From positions 90,734,628 through 90,798,627 of the forward strand of contig NC_069124.1 of the NCBI RefSeq assembly GCF_026914265.1: 64,000 nt of DNA. Reading direction: 5' to 3'. This stretch comes from Mya arenaria (lineage: Eukaryota > Mollusca > Bivalvia > Myida > Myidae). Under the pieces are notes generated by a model, which was not told the origin of the DNA, searched no databases, and worked only from the letters and a program-made list of their open reading frames with translations. The position numbers and the translations under genes were made by a program. Of the stretch, positions 52,015 through 64,000 are shown one piece after another. Within the stretch, counting starts at the first letter, position 1, and the number at the start of each line of letters is the position of its first letter.

Positions 52015-52020
52015 AATAAA
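52015..52020 (+). terminator. Possible polyadenylation signal of the RBR gene
   Basis: First AATAAA after the RBR stop codon, 300 bp downstream, in AT-rich sequence. Plausible 3' end, not proven. Confidence 0.35.
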
Positions 52021-52203
52021 AATAGTAAATCGTGATTATAGTAAAAATAATTTTGAATTGAATTTATATCTTTAAACTCTTTAAAATGAGAATATTACAC
52101 AAATTGTATCCGAGAACAATTACAAAATCTTTACTGTTGTTCAGAATTGCATCAATTAAGGATTCGAAACGCTTTTGATTATCTACACCGCCCCTACTCC
52201 CAT

Positions 52204-52922
52204 TGTTGTGTACCAAACTTTCTTCTTTTCCTCCGTAGTGTCTTGCTTATTAACTTGATTACCTTTAACTCTTTTCACCACCTTGATCAACCAATCTCCC
52301 AGCCATAATGTGATGGCTTACTTTAGTACTTTTTAATAACTAAATATTGATAACAGTTGAAACACTTATTCCTTTATTTATAATATTCTAAAAGTGTGCA
52401 TTCTACCGTAAATAAGTGTACATAGAAACGTAATTAGCTATGCTTTCATTTTCATCCTTTGCAATATATAATAGAATGGCATATAATGTTGAGTGTTTGA
52501 TGTATACGATGAATAAAATATGTTTAAACAAAATTGTATCCTAAAGAAATCGTGTGCTGGCCCAAATATCTCAAAACATATCAAGAAAAATCGCAAGCCG
52601 CACTCGGCAGTTTTATGACGTCATCGATTCATAAAATATGACATCAGCGGTCCATATAAGTATTTTTTTGCGAGGGCTGGACCGGTCAAAAACATTATAT
52701 GGAGCTCTGACACCATAAAACTGGACTTTTTTAAACGCACTGATATACAGGCCGGTCGATTTTATATATACAAATAAAGGGCACATTTATGTAATGTATA
52801 ATTCATAACTGTATAAACGCTCTGATTACAGTATATACTAACATTTGGCCAGTTCGTTTCAAATCGATACCGCTGCGAAACTGTTTTTATCTGTTAATTT
52901 TCATAAGTTTAACATAGTTTTA
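52204..52922 (+). repeat. Direct repeat, left copy (~719 bp)
   Basis: From TGTTGTGTACCAAACTTTCT to GTTTAACATAGTTTTAA. The same sequence, in the same orientation and highly similar, recurs at 59544-60659 on the other side of the MAM gene. Marks include CGCAAGCCGCACTCGGCAGT, a TATA-like CCATATAAGTA and, 115 bp further on, CAAATAAAGG. It has no ORF. It may be a dispersed non-autonomous element or a solo LTR; see findings. Confidence 0.9.
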
Positions 52923-54188
52923 AACCACTAAAAACGTGCATATTAAGTAATTTTGCATTTATTTGTACAAATGCAAACCGTATTACAAAACAATTGTGAA
53001 TACATACACGCAAACATCGAATCATTATTTATAAGATGAAGTAATTATACATTAATGTATATAAATCATTTACGTTATTTTTAGTATTCTAGAAGAAAAG
53101 CACAAGGGGGCTGATTTCCGTGGAGCAATAACACATAAGTACAATATAACCTTTATAGCGGAAGACCCACTGTAGGTATATTTGAAATTTCTAGGGCAAC
53201 GCAGCATTGCTGTCGATATTTTTTCCTGCACTTGGATGTGAATTCCCAGTTAAGTGTACTCTGTATATTTTACGTTCGACCTTCTTCCTGCTTCTTCCCT
53301 CATATGCAATCAAGACATGAAACATGAAACGGAATTATTTCCGTCATATTTGTTAAAGCACCAGTTCGAATGTTTTGCCATTCTTTCACAGCGACATTTC
53401 CATTGTTTGATTCCAAATAAATTGCTCGCACTCCCGATAACTAAATGAGGTGAACTGGTAGAACAATTATTTCATTTATCTCATTAACCCAAAGTAACAA
53501 CTCTTTAAGATACTCAGTCGTAGACACGGATGCAAACATTTGTCAAGTTTGAAGATCAAGAGTTGACGGTTTTGCAAACACCGCATATTTTGTCAATGAA
53601 GGTACTTCTATCAAAACTCAACAAGCGTTCTTGCAGACTAGATTAGTGGCATACCTTTAAGATATGTATAAGTATTTGATACATGTTCCGAGGAAGCATT
53701 GCTAAAAAAGCACATATACGTATATTAAACAGTATGCATACACGTCTGTGCATATGATGTCTCAGTTACTATTCCAACGTTTTATGTTGGCGTTTTATGT
53801 CCGCATCGTATTATATATTATGCATTGTTTCGTAGCAGAACATGTATAATAAAAGCATTTCAAAACAAACAAAAAATACACTAACTACTCTAAAATAAAT
53901 GAAGACCAGAACTTTATAGTAAAACTCAGGTATGCCGTAATTTGAAAGTTCGGTACCCGAAAATTTTAGTAGCAAACCTGAAAGCGTTTTGAATGTCAAG
54001 CGTTTTACAGGCCTATCATCATTTTGTCCGGTGATGATTTAAGGCTTGTCTTTGAGTGCGACACATGGTTTTGATAAATAGTGCATTTGAAGATTTAACG
54101 AGTGTTTCTATAATTAAAGGTCAATTGATTCCTCTTTATCTTTTGAAACATTAGAAGACTCGCGCATGTCTGTAGTTTAAGTGGCCGC
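52923..54188. other. 3' flank of the MAM gene, nothing recognised
   Basis: AT-rich, no gene or repeat identified. The minus-strand 3' UTR of the MAM gene should lie at its right end; no clear AATAAA on the minus strand was seen within the first 300 bp. Confidence 0.4.
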
Positions 54189-57100
54189 TCACGCGTCAGT
54201 AACAGTTGACATGATGTTTGTTCCAACGGCCATGTCGACAGGCTTGGCTTCACTAATGGAGTTGTGATGCTCCAAATGTTTAGATTCGCCATTCATATAA
54301 GAATGCTTCGCAGACCCATTTCCGATATGTCCATTCATTTTAAATTCAGAGTTTTTGTTTGAGCCAAAAGCCTTTTGGTGCAACTCCAGGTCGGATCGAG
54401 CCCAAGGTTTCACCCTAGATTTCCCAGCACCTTTTCCCAATCTGACTACCATATAAAGTGAAACTGCAACAAGTAAAACAGCTAATACGCTTCCAACAGA
54501 ATATCCAACAATTTTGCCCACGTTGCTTCTTTGTTTATCTGCATTTTGTTTATCTCCATACTGTTCGTCCTTATTCACACCAACAGCATCTGGCGGTTTC
54601 TTTGTAGGTGCACTGGATTTCTTTGTAAATTTCGACGATGATGTTTCGTCGGGTTTATTCGTTGTATGTTGTGTTCTAGTTGCCTGTGTTGTAGCTGCCT
54701 TTGATCTAGTTGCCTGTGATGTTGCCGCCTGTGTTATAGTTGCCTGCGTTGTGGTTGCCCGTTTTGTGGGTCCACCGTTTCCTGTAACACTTGTAGGCGA
54801 CTCCTTGATGCTCGATTTCGGTTCGTTTGTCGCCAATGTCTCAGTGTACACAGTTGTGCTTGTGTCTACATCTGGCAATGCAGTGGTAGTGGTTTGTTCG
54901 GTATGTGATGTTCCCAGGATTGTTGAACTAGAGGTAGTTTTGCAGGCCGTAAGTGCAATGTCATCTATTCCTACTGCTGCTGCATGGAAGTTGTTGTTGG
55001 TTTGGAAAATTATCTAAAATGAGAATGCGATTCAATGGTGAAAACAAATACACATGTACATGAATTGACCCTTTTTCGTCGTTTTGCTATATATTTAGAT
55101 TAGTATATGTGTTATTGTTTGTGTTTTTTAATAGAAATAGACTTATTTTGGTATGAATTAAAATTCAACTGTTCTGTATATGTTCTTAAAATATGTGCGA
55201 TGTAAAATATTGTACAGCTATGTATTTGCTTCTTTACTTTCAAGAGATTGAGCAAAGTGATTTAATTCACCAGAGGAGCAATTCCTTTGAAACGAACACC
55301 TATGATTTATACAAAACGATAGCACACTGGTAACCACGGTATTCAGTAATGTGTAACTTACCACGTAGGGTGGAACTCCCTGGACGGAGAGGATTGCCTC
55401 GTGCCAGCCGGTCTGGTTACGAAACTTGGACGGGTCGTCTTTTATTTGCTCGTTGTCCCTACTCCAAAGTTCATGTGTTAGCCCAGTATTTGCTTTAAGC
55501 AAAACCCTCAAGTTCGAATAGTCAGAAGGAATGGAGTACCAAAATGTAAGACACACTGAATATGAGTATATGCAGGGTGTTTGTAGCGACGCGGTGTATT
55601 TCGGATTTTTCCAAAAGTTCACCAAAAGATTGTTATTTTGGAAATCCATGTAGAATCCCGTTGTTACATCTGAAGCATTTAATACTTAACAAATTGATAA
55701 TTGTTAATGATAAAATATTATTACGTATAAACAAATGAAGAAATGCATATCCAAGTTAAAAATCAACAGAAATGAGCGAGTTATCATACTTCCTTTCCTT
55801 ACTTTTGATTTCATGTGTGTGATCGCCAGGTATCATAGACAGTGTACCGTGCGGATGATTCGTTCGAGTCCATGTTACCTTAGGATCTGTATCATTTGCA
55901 ACGACAACTAGATCGCACGTTGAATGCTCAAAGTCACATATAACAGGAAGCTCCACGAGATCGGATTCGTTTGATCCACATATTGGCGGAAACGTCGAAA
56001 GAGACACCGCAGTCGTGATTGTCGCTGAGGAAGTGATGGTGACAGTGGTGCGTGTGGTGGTGACGGTGGTGGGTGTGGTGCTGACTGGTAGCATGCAGTA
56101 TGATCTGCCAAGTGCTAAAAGAGATATGCAGGTATTCATTTACTTTTTGTTGTTAATGTTACCCGCTATCTGTACTACAAAAACCAAAAGTAATAATTCA
56201 AGACATCGTAAGTAATGACATTAAATCTACTACAACTACGTGTTATTGTGTTTCTTCATAAACTGTAAATCATACACTGAGATTCTTCTGACAGCAAATG
56301 TAAATCATCAATGGCTAGGTTGCTTGCTATCGGTATCCTGACTGTGGCCTTGAACTGCAGTGAGAACATTCCGGGGTCCAAGGTCACGTTTGCACTGAGC
56401 CAGGAAAAGCTCTGATGCCCGGCTTTGAACCAGAGGACCACCGATGAGTTGTTCTCTAGTCGCAGTAGGGAGAGGTTGCCCGTCCCGTAGCCGTTCATCG
56501 TATACCAAAACGTGAACCACTGACTTTGGTTAAGGGATACAGCAGGGCTCCATACGGTTGCATCCGCCCCCTTGTCGGCATCCTTACCGGCTATGTATAG
56601 GTAGTGACCACGTTTATCTGAAACATAGGGAATATGAAAAAGAAATAATTAAGGCACCAGTTTGCAAATAGAAAATAAAACAATCAAAACTTCTTGTTGC
56701 AATGTTTCCAAGTTAAATCATTGAACTTAAGTCTCGTTATGATGCTGTAACTAGTTTGTTCATGTTCTTATACGTATTTTAGGTGATGGTTCTATTTTTT
56801 AAAAAGATATATACGCTCGGCTGTTAATTTCGGCTACGAAAACAAATACAGCAGAACCTCAATGGTAGGTCATGTAATGCGCTGTAACAACGCACCAGAA
56901 TTGTTTCATTCTCAAGGCACTCAAAAGGTTCGCCATCGTTTGATACCCATGATGGACCATTCGATCGTTTTTCTCCATTCAACAATGAATGGAAATTAAC
57001 GGAATGCGTCAGTGTTTGGTATCCGACTATGTAGATTCTCAATGTCAACGTATTTTTATTCAATATACATAGCTGAAAATTGACATTTAACGAATATAAA

Positions 57101-59205
57101 ACGCTTTGATCTCTATTTCAGCATTTTAATTAAATGATAGTTTGTATAAAAATAGAATTAACAAGGCTATAGCCGATGACAAGTTCCGATTTATAACATA
57201 AAAGTTCGTATCATTATAGATTGACCATACCCAGACCACGGTTCGCGAGGTGGTACGGAGCGGGGCCAAGTCCCTAATCTGTCAAGTACTGTCCAAGTAG
57301 ATTAAGTCGAGATTCAGTCATGGGCATGCACCATCTCCTTTGATCGCTTGTTTGATTTAGATATGCACATACAGATAAAAGATGAATCTTTGTGAAGTTT
57401 ATTAGTATTGATTGGCGAAGTACGTTTGTAAATTTGGTTACGTAATCTGCAAGCGATGCGTTTTATGGTTTTTACTGTTTGTTCAGAATATACTCGATTT
57501 CTTTAATTCTCATCTTTCCTTTTACAAATTTAATTTTGTTTTCGAACAATCCATTCCAATAAATGTTAATGAGTGTAAAATATTTATTATTCAAGGAGAA
57601 TAATTCGAATATTAAAAACTGTAACAGGTTTCGCGACAATCATGACCACTGACCAATGATGTCCTAGCTTTGTCCTCGTGATAACACGTTCGCATGCTCT
57701 GACTCTGAAGAGGCAAGTCACTTATCTCATGAATACGATGGTTTGACATTTTCCCACGACTTGGTAAACTCAACTACAACTTCAAGAATACTTATCGAAC
57801 TTTGTTTGTCGGTACAGATACATTGAATTTATCGCAATCGCTGTTTACACGCATTTCACGTCAGAATTCCTATATCCAGAAACCCGACTACGACTGATGT
57901 TTTTTTTCTTTTCTTAAAAGCACTACATTTCTTCCAAGAGCCTGTTCCATTATCTGACGGCAACGGGCAATATACGTGTACGATATCTTCAGAGCGGTTA
58001 GCACGCGCGTCTCCATCAGAACGATGACAATATCAATATACATGTATATAATAGCAGCTATTGAAGACAACATTAAAGAGACTCAATCACAAATTTAATT
58101 ATGGCAAAATGTTTTTAAAATTGTTCAAATCGAGTTCACTGATATATACATGTCTAAAATAAACACGAAACAATGATTGAAAGATGCTCAAGTGTACGAA
58201 CTTGGTGAGCCCAAGCCTAAAGTCGCGACTGACAGATGCTCAAGTGTACGAACTTGGTGACCCAAGTCTAAAGTCGCGACTGACAGATGCTCAAGTGTAC
58301 GAACTTGGTGAGCCCAAGCCTGAAGTCGCGACTGACAGATGCTCAAGTGTACGAACTTGGTGAACCCAAGCCTAAAGTCGGCAAATTAAAGCACTTTCTA
58401 TTTTATCTCTTAATATGTGGTAACAATAAAATATTATTTTAACTTTTGCTGGTGTTGGATCATTATTACAAGCATTTTTTTTTAAATTCCACTTATTTGT
58501 TGTTGTTTTTCCGATAAATGACGAGATATTCCCTTAAGAAATTGATGACAGGGTATATTAAACGTTACAAGTAACGAAACGACTTACTTTGACATGTGTG
58601 ATCGTTTCGTGGGCCGGACACGCGGTCTTCCGAGCGCCCTTGGCCGACCCGCCAATGAAAGGGGGCCTCGGGGTCAGAATTCCACTCGCACAGCCCTGAT
58701 GGATGGTCGAAGCTGCAGCTCACCCGGGACCCGAGGGCCCCTTGCAAACCTGGTAATATAACAAATACACATGTAACCTGCTGTTCTACGAAGAAACTAT
58801 AGTTTTTCAGAAAGACATTTGTGCAGTCAGTGAACCGGGTGTAATACTTGTAGTATGAGATAAAATTTAAATGTAATATGAGATTTCACCGCCAACTTTA
58901 AACGTGAGTATTTACTTACCAACAGTGTCAATGCAAGAAATACGTTCCATTACGTAGTGTTAATATAGATTAATGAATTAAAGTCCCATACGTTATTTAT
59001 GTCAATGCGCTTCCTCGTGTACTAGTATCACTAAACTTGTGAACAATTTATGCTCACCTTTTTCATATAGTAGCGCACACAAGCAGTTAAAACTATTATT
59101 GTCTTCTTAGTCACAAAACACACACAAAATATAATAGTAAAATACTTAATACTTACAAATTCCAATTAATGTTGTCGAAAGAAATAGAAAAATGCTATGG
59201 GCCAT
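54189..59205 (-). CDS. Type I membrane protein with two MAM domains, 665 aa, six exons
   Basis: Minus-strand exons: 59157-59205, 58588-58749, 56276-56617, 55803-56114, 55362-55669, 54189-55013. All have GT-AG borders and join in frame (1998 nt, stop TGA). The N-terminus MAHSIFLFLSTTLIGIC is a signal peptide. MAM1 (about residues 28-191) begins CSFDHPSGLCEWNSD and has a GHYLYI block and a closing Cys. A Thr-rich linker of about 30 residues follows. MAM2 (about 244-415) begins CDFEHSTCDL and ends GIDDIALTAC. Then comes a Ser/Thr-rich, mucin-like stalk with TQAT-type short repeats (about 476-508), one membrane span (559-582, IVGYSVGSVLAVLLVAVSLY) and an 83-residue cytoplasmic tail without a known domain. 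MAM domains mediate adhesion in meprins, neuropilins and RPTPs, so an adhesive or receptor-like surface role is likely; no enzyme or GPI signal is present. MAM1 is split after its first quarter and MAM2 spans three exons. Exact orthology not recognised. Confidence 0.88.
58182..58380. repeat. 52-bp tandem repeat, four copies, MAM gene intron 2
   Basis: Unit starts GATGCTCAAGTGTACGAACT and ends AAGTCGCGACTGACA; one copy lacks a base. It lies wholly within the intron between the second and first downstream exons (minus strand). Confidence 0.95.
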
Positions 59206-59543
59206 TTGAAAATCCAACACGCTTCCTCACCACGTTGACTTCTCGTCAGCTCTAAAGTGTGTCCTTACTTTATGTCAATCGCAGTAAGGAATCAGCCCTA
59301 ATCAAATGATCACTGGTCGCAATGTTCATGATTGAGTAACAACGTGTAAGATAATATTAAGATATCAGCACGTTCTAACATACGGAAATTGTCATATCTC
59401 TTCTACTATTATCTATAGTCATTTTCTCTTTTTGAATTTAAAATCTCACCGAACTATAGTAGTATTTCTGTTTACCATTTTCAAGTTAATATTCATTAAT
59501 TTCAAAGGTCTTTATCAATTTTAATAGGAATATAATATATATA
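59206..59543. promoter_or_regulatory. Presumed promoter and 5' UTR region of the MAM gene
   Basis: The only sequence between the MAM start codon (59205) and the right copy of the direct repeat (59544). No TATA box or other element is convincing; the region is listed because any promoter must lie here or within the repeat itself. Confidence 0.3.
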
Positions 59544-60659
<1,116 letters not shown>

Positions 60660-60660
60660 T

Positions 60661-60687
60661 AGACTGTCGGCTGCAAGCCGACAGTCT
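60661..60687. repeat. Perfect 12-bp hairpin
   Basis: AGACTGTCGGCT, a GCA loop, then AGCCGACAGTCT. It sits immediately at the right edge of the direct repeat. The shape is that of a transposon-end hairpin or a strong RNA stem-loop. Confidence 0.85.
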
Positions 60688-61290
60688 TTAGAGAGCGGTA
60701 TTTCAGAAACGCGACTAGTCGCCTGACACGACATATTGAACATGAATATATTAATACACACCACCTGCGTAGCAACAGAACTACTTACGTGAATGTGGGG
60801 CGTCAAGTACCTGCTTATGTGTATTTAACGCGTTATTGCCTTTTTTATGACAAACGTTGCGTGTTACTCTTAGTATAGTTGTACCGTTGCAATTTGGTGA
60901 GTTTTATTGAACAAAAATAATGAAAAATAATGAAAGTATAGCATTTACATACGAAGTCATTTTACCCTACATCCAATAGTAAGCTACACCACATGTTTGC
61001 ACCCCGTGTGACGTCACACATATCCCGGCATTCAAGACTGACCCGGCAAACCACGGCAAAGAACTTATTTTATGAATGAAAGCTATTAAGAAATAAATCA
61101 TACGCGGTTAAAGAGTTCATGTCATGTAATATTTTGTGAAATAGCTTTTATGTTTCAAATGATTTTTTTCAGCAGCAATCGAACTATTGTATTTGCTTCA
61201 GTAAATTATTTGGATTATACCTATCACAGTGTGTCAACGTTATGCCTATTGTTATTTTGGACTAAGGGTGTAGTTTTTAAAGTCATACAC
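60688..61290. other. Intergenic, nothing recognised
   Basis: No gene or clear repeat. 61000-61070 is somewhat richer in GC (GTGTGACGTCACACA is a short perfect palindrome at about 61007-61021, which contains a CRE-like TGACGTCA) and may be the distal promoter of the gene starting near 61.3 kb. Confidence 0.35.
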
Positions 61291-61293
61291 AAT

Positions 61294-61301
61294 ATGGCGG
61301 C
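61294..61301 (+). promoter_or_regulatory. YY1-like core promoter motif and 7-codon uORF
   Basis: AATATGGCGGCGATT matches the AANATGGCGGC form of YY1 sites that mark TATA-less animal promoters near the transcription start. The same ATG opens a 7-codon ORF ending TGA at 61317, upstream of the ATG at 61403. Confidence 0.45.
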
Positions 61302-61402
61302 GATTATGCGGAAATGAAATTGAATGTTACTTCGAACACGTTCTTCTACAAAATAACCGACCTGTATTTAGTGCTATTGCTGTAACATCAATCGAAGCAA
61401 AA

Positions 61403-61494
61403 ATGGCATCAATGTATGCGTCTAAAAATGTTAAATTTAGATGGAGACAATCCAGAAATGAGCTGCCAGGAAGTGATCGATTTCGGACACTAAG
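61403..61494 (+). CDS. Candidate first coding exon of an unrecognised gene
   Basis: ATG at 61403 opens 30 codons (MASMYASKNVKFRWRQSRNE..., ending DRFRTL) plus two bases before a donor (CTAAG|GTACAT at 61495). It lies 110 bp after the YY1-like motif. Residue use is basic and coding-like, but I do not recognise the protein. A 660-bp-type MITE starts 12 bases after the donor. The donor phase does not join the candidate exons at 63.5 kb directly without a stop, so an intermediate exon, a different acceptor or a non-coding role must be assumed. Confidence 0.35.
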
Positions 61495-61506
61495 GTACAT
61501 GTACAT

Positions 61507-62286
61507 TAGTCTGAAATAATAGACGTGTTATACGGGATTCTTCCAATCCCTAACGTCTAAACGGTTTTGTGCAAAAAGCGGGGGTGTTTGAAAAATATTG
61601 AAATTGTATTAAGTGAAGTATTTTATGGTTGAAATGGATAATAAAGTAAAGATTTATATTCATATTTTACCATGGAAGTGCAAAGCTATTTTGCAAAAAA
61701 ACAAGCATTTAATGCATTAAAACACATTATTCACCTTTTCATTAAAAGGAAAGTTGACTGACACAGACAACAATTATGCCAAGTGGAACAACTTGACCCA
61801 ATCGTAATAATTCGGCCACCTCCGACAAGCTTCGAGATAATACAATCATAACAACTCGGCCTTGGCCAAACAATCTGAACACCTCAGCCAGTATCCAACA
61901 GGGATTGACTATCTCAAAGCTTACCGAAGATGGCGAGTTGTTACAATTGATGGCCGAAATGTTCCGATTGTTGTAAAATTGTGAACTGCAGCCTTGCAGG
62001 TGCCCTTCATGTATATATTGTTATGTTTTGACAAAATGAAATGAAGAAAAAAACATCAAACTCATAATTATTTGCTTGATATTACTTTTTGGCTACGGAA
62101 TTTATATAAAATAACATTATCTGGTAATATTTCTTGTTTTTATGATATGTTATAGATGCATTATGCTTTAACCCGGAATCCCGATCGGAATAACCACCCA
62201 CTTTTCGTACAAAACAATTTGTATGTGAAGAATTTGCTGTATCAAAAATCGTAAAAAAATCTGTCAACGTACAATTATTTGGACTA
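61507..62286 (+). mobile_element. 660-bp MITE family, copy C (780 bp)
   Basis: From TAGTCTGAAATAATAGACGT to ATTATTTGGACTA. Collinear with copies A and B plus some insertions (about 61790-61930). The minus-strand 61-aa ORF inside is the same non-coding stretch as in the other copies. Confidence 0.85.
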
Positions 62287-62349
62287 GAAGGTACATCTAG
62301 CTGATCTACATCTCTTAGTCTAAATATTTGTACTCTTTTTACGATTAAA

Positions 62350-62363
62350 AAAAAAAAATAAAA

Positions 62364-62404
<41 letters not shown>

Positions 62405-62417
62405 TATATAGATATAA

Positions 62418-62470
<53 letters not shown>
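62350..62470. repeat. (A)n / (TA)n microsatellite
   Basis: A-rich then TA dinucleotides with GATATA interruptions. Followed by ATGGCAAATCCTTCAC, a phrase also found inside copy A of the MITE (14387), so it may mark another MITE fragment. Confidence 0.9.
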
Positions 62471-62475
<5 letters not shown>

Positions 62476-62605
62476 AATCCTTCACTACAACATCTTCATG
62501 TTACTTTCAATTCAGAGTTGATTATTCACTAAAATTATTTCGCATTTTTAATTGTTGTTCAACCTGAAACGTTTCAACCATCAAAAAAGAACATATATGC
62601 TTCAA

Positions 62606-63123
62606 TAGTTTAAAAAAATAGACATGTTATACGGGATTCTTCCAATTCCTTACGTCTAATCGGGTTTGTGCAAAACTGGGTGGGTTGAAAGATATTGAAA
62701 TCGTAGTTAGATAAGTATTATATGTTTGAAATAGATATTAAAGGTTTATATTCGTATTTTAGTTATTACCATGTAAGTGCAAAGATTTTTTTCACAAAAC
62801 AAGCATTTAATGCATTTAAACACAACCATTTTACATCTATGTAAATCTATGCACCGCAGCCTTGCAGGTGATCTTCATGTATAACAGTTTATATCATTAT
62901 GTTTTGACGGTATGAAATGAAGAAAAACACTCATCAAACTCATAATAATTCGTCAGCTTTTATTTTTTGTGTACATAACTCATATTTTAGATATATATAA
63001 TTATCTGACCCGGAATCACAATTGGAATAGCTACCCAATTTTGGTACAAAAAAAATTGTATGTGAAGGATATGCCATTTCAAAATTTGTAAAAAGATCAG
63101 TTAAGTTACTATTATTTGGACTA
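62606..63123 (+). mobile_element. 660-bp MITE family, copy D (518 bp, internal deletion)
   Basis: From TAGTTTAAAAAAATAGACAT to TATTATTTGGACTA. It lacks the block between the GCATTTAA..CACA segment and the GCAGCCTTGCAGGTG segment that copies A-C contain. Confidence 0.8.
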
Positions 63124-63203
63124 GTGCTTCAAGTGGTTGATTTATTGTCTCTATAATGAATAATGCACCTGTCAATTGTAGAGCCAAGCTGGGAGCTGCC
63201 TAA

Positions 63204-63345
63204 AAATCAGTTACCCAGTTAGCTCAGTTTGACAGATCTCCATGCAAGTGTTCACATGGTCGTGGGTTCAAGCACCATACCAGTAGCATCTTTTCTCAAA
63301 GGTTTACTTTAGAACCCATCATCCAGGAGTAAACAATTATGATTT
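63204..63345 (+). mobile_element. tRNA-derived SINE fragment
   Basis: A box TAGCTCAGTTTGACAG (63219) and B box GTGGGTTCAAGCACC (63263) at tRNA-like spacing, followed by a short body ending near GGTTTACTTTAGAACCC. Confidence 0.7.
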
Positions 63346-63509
63346 TTTTATTAAATATTACAGGCCATGTTCTTTTGTAAACTTTCAGATTGAGAAGTGC
63401 CTGGATACAAGGCTAGTATTGTTAACATCATCTGATACAATCAACTGGAACAAAGCTGAAATGGCTGCCTGACCTGACTTAAAAATTGGATGGCAGTACA
63501 TCAGACTAG

Positions 63510-63683
63510 AAGATTACAAGTATTGAGGTGGACAAAATGAAACCTGAGCCTACCAAAGCTGACAGATTGCACAAGAAACACATAAATGCAGGTATTTACT
63601 GAGATATTGTAATTATTTTTTGAAACTTCTCATTCATTTAGGAAGTCCAGTTGAAACAGAGTTGGCAAAAAAAATGAACAAAG
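63510..63683 (+). CDS. Candidate exons of a gene running off the right edge
   Basis: Two short segments with good borders join in frame: 63510-63591 (acceptor ACTAG, donor G|GTATTT) and 63642-63683 (acceptor ATTTAG, donor G|GTATAT). Together they read KITSIEVDKMKPEPTKADRL and on through HINAGSPVETELAKKMNK. ATG at 63537 could be a start if the sequence upstream (an acceptor at 63388 would include it) is 5' UTR. Not recognised. Short length and A-rich composition keep confidence low. Confidence 0.35.
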
Positions 63684-63734
63684 GTATATACATTTTGAAT
63701 TCTAATTCAAATGAGAACTTTACTGGCCAGCACA

Positions 63735-63800
63735 GAATGGTAAAATGCTAGTCTACCAATATAAATGTGCCTGGTTCGAATCAGTAAAGCTGATGAATGT
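63735..63800 (+). mobile_element. Possible SINE relic
   Basis: B-box match TGGTTCGAATC near 63772 preceded by a weak A-box-like AATGGTAAAATGCTAG. Probably a decayed tRNA-derived SINE. Confidence 0.4.
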
Positions 63801-63861
63801 ACTGGTTGTGTAGCCAGGATGTGAGTAGGTCTGCACTTGTCTGATAATGCATATCATATGT

Positions 63862-64000
63862 TTAAGCTGCACTCTCACAGATTGTCTGTTTTACCAACTC
63901 TTTTTTTATTTCTTGGTCTTGTAATGAATTATTTTATGCGAATTTCTGAACACTGGACATAACAGACAACTGGAAAAAGGGGATCGCTGCTTTCTTATAT
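63862..64000. mobile_element. MITE, copy 3, cut by the window edge
   Basis: TTAAGCTGCACTCTCACAGA matches the left end of the MITEs at 9258 and 21319 (one A fewer). The inner sequence continues to match loosely. The right inverted repeat lies outside the window. Confidence 0.8.

Noticed and set aside
54514..55017. 167-aa + strand ORF
   Set aside because: Antisense shadow of the last MAM exon; its Val/Ala/Cys richness mirrors the Thr-rich stalk on the true strand.
56824..57063. 79-aa minus-strand ORF inside MAM intron 2
   Set aside because: Exons 2 and 3 of the MAM gene join in frame across it and complete the MAM fold without it; no acceptor/donor pair suits it.

Overview
This is a window of eukaryotic nuclear DNA. 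It is AT-rich, its genes are split by GT-AG introns, and it is dense in short DNA-transposon derivatives, tRNA-derived SINE pieces and minisatellites. The gene content (CCDC112, an RBR ubiquitin ligase, a membrane MAM-domain protein) and the repeat style suggest a marine invertebrate, most likely a bivalve mollusc. The species call is inference. Nothing looks bacterial, viral or organellar.

Layout. 1-6.6 kb holds degenerate repeats, a 43-bp minisatellite and a CA/CGCA microsatellite, with no convincing gene. 6684-10341 (+) is a complete five-exon gene for a 207-residue secreted coiled-coil protein, with a second, unrelated 43-bp minisatellite in intron 2 and a MITE in intron 3. 10.3-20 kb is transposon country: a fold-back element, a nested cluster (two inverted 660-bp MITEs around a hAT-like MITE and a SINE), and an 860-bp element with 26-bp inverted ends. 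20059-43406 (+) is a 13-exon gene that I recognise as CCDC112, a centriolar-satellite/cilia coiled-coil protein. Its 1.45 kb of coding sequence is spread over 23 kb, of which about 14.7 kb is minisatellite (35-, 62-, 31- and 32-bp units). 43.5-48.6 kb is repeat-rich. 48667-51713 (+) is a two-exon gene for a 958-residue RING-between-RING E3 ligase. 54189-59205 (-) is a complete six-exon gene for a 665-residue single-pass membrane protein with two MAM domains; it lies between two direct copies of a ~0.72-kb repeat. From 61.3 kb to the right edge there are candidate 5' exons of a further + strand gene, interrupted by MITEs and SINEs.

The genes do not form a functional unit. The most unusual features are the minisatellite-swollen CCDC112 introns, where three neighbouring arrays look like descendants of one ~31-bp ancestor and where the 32-bp array is nearly free of stop codons in all six frames, producing large false ORFs. 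Exon coordinates come from reading splice sites and frame by eye; no alignment or transcript data were available. Copy numbers are estimates from length divided by period.
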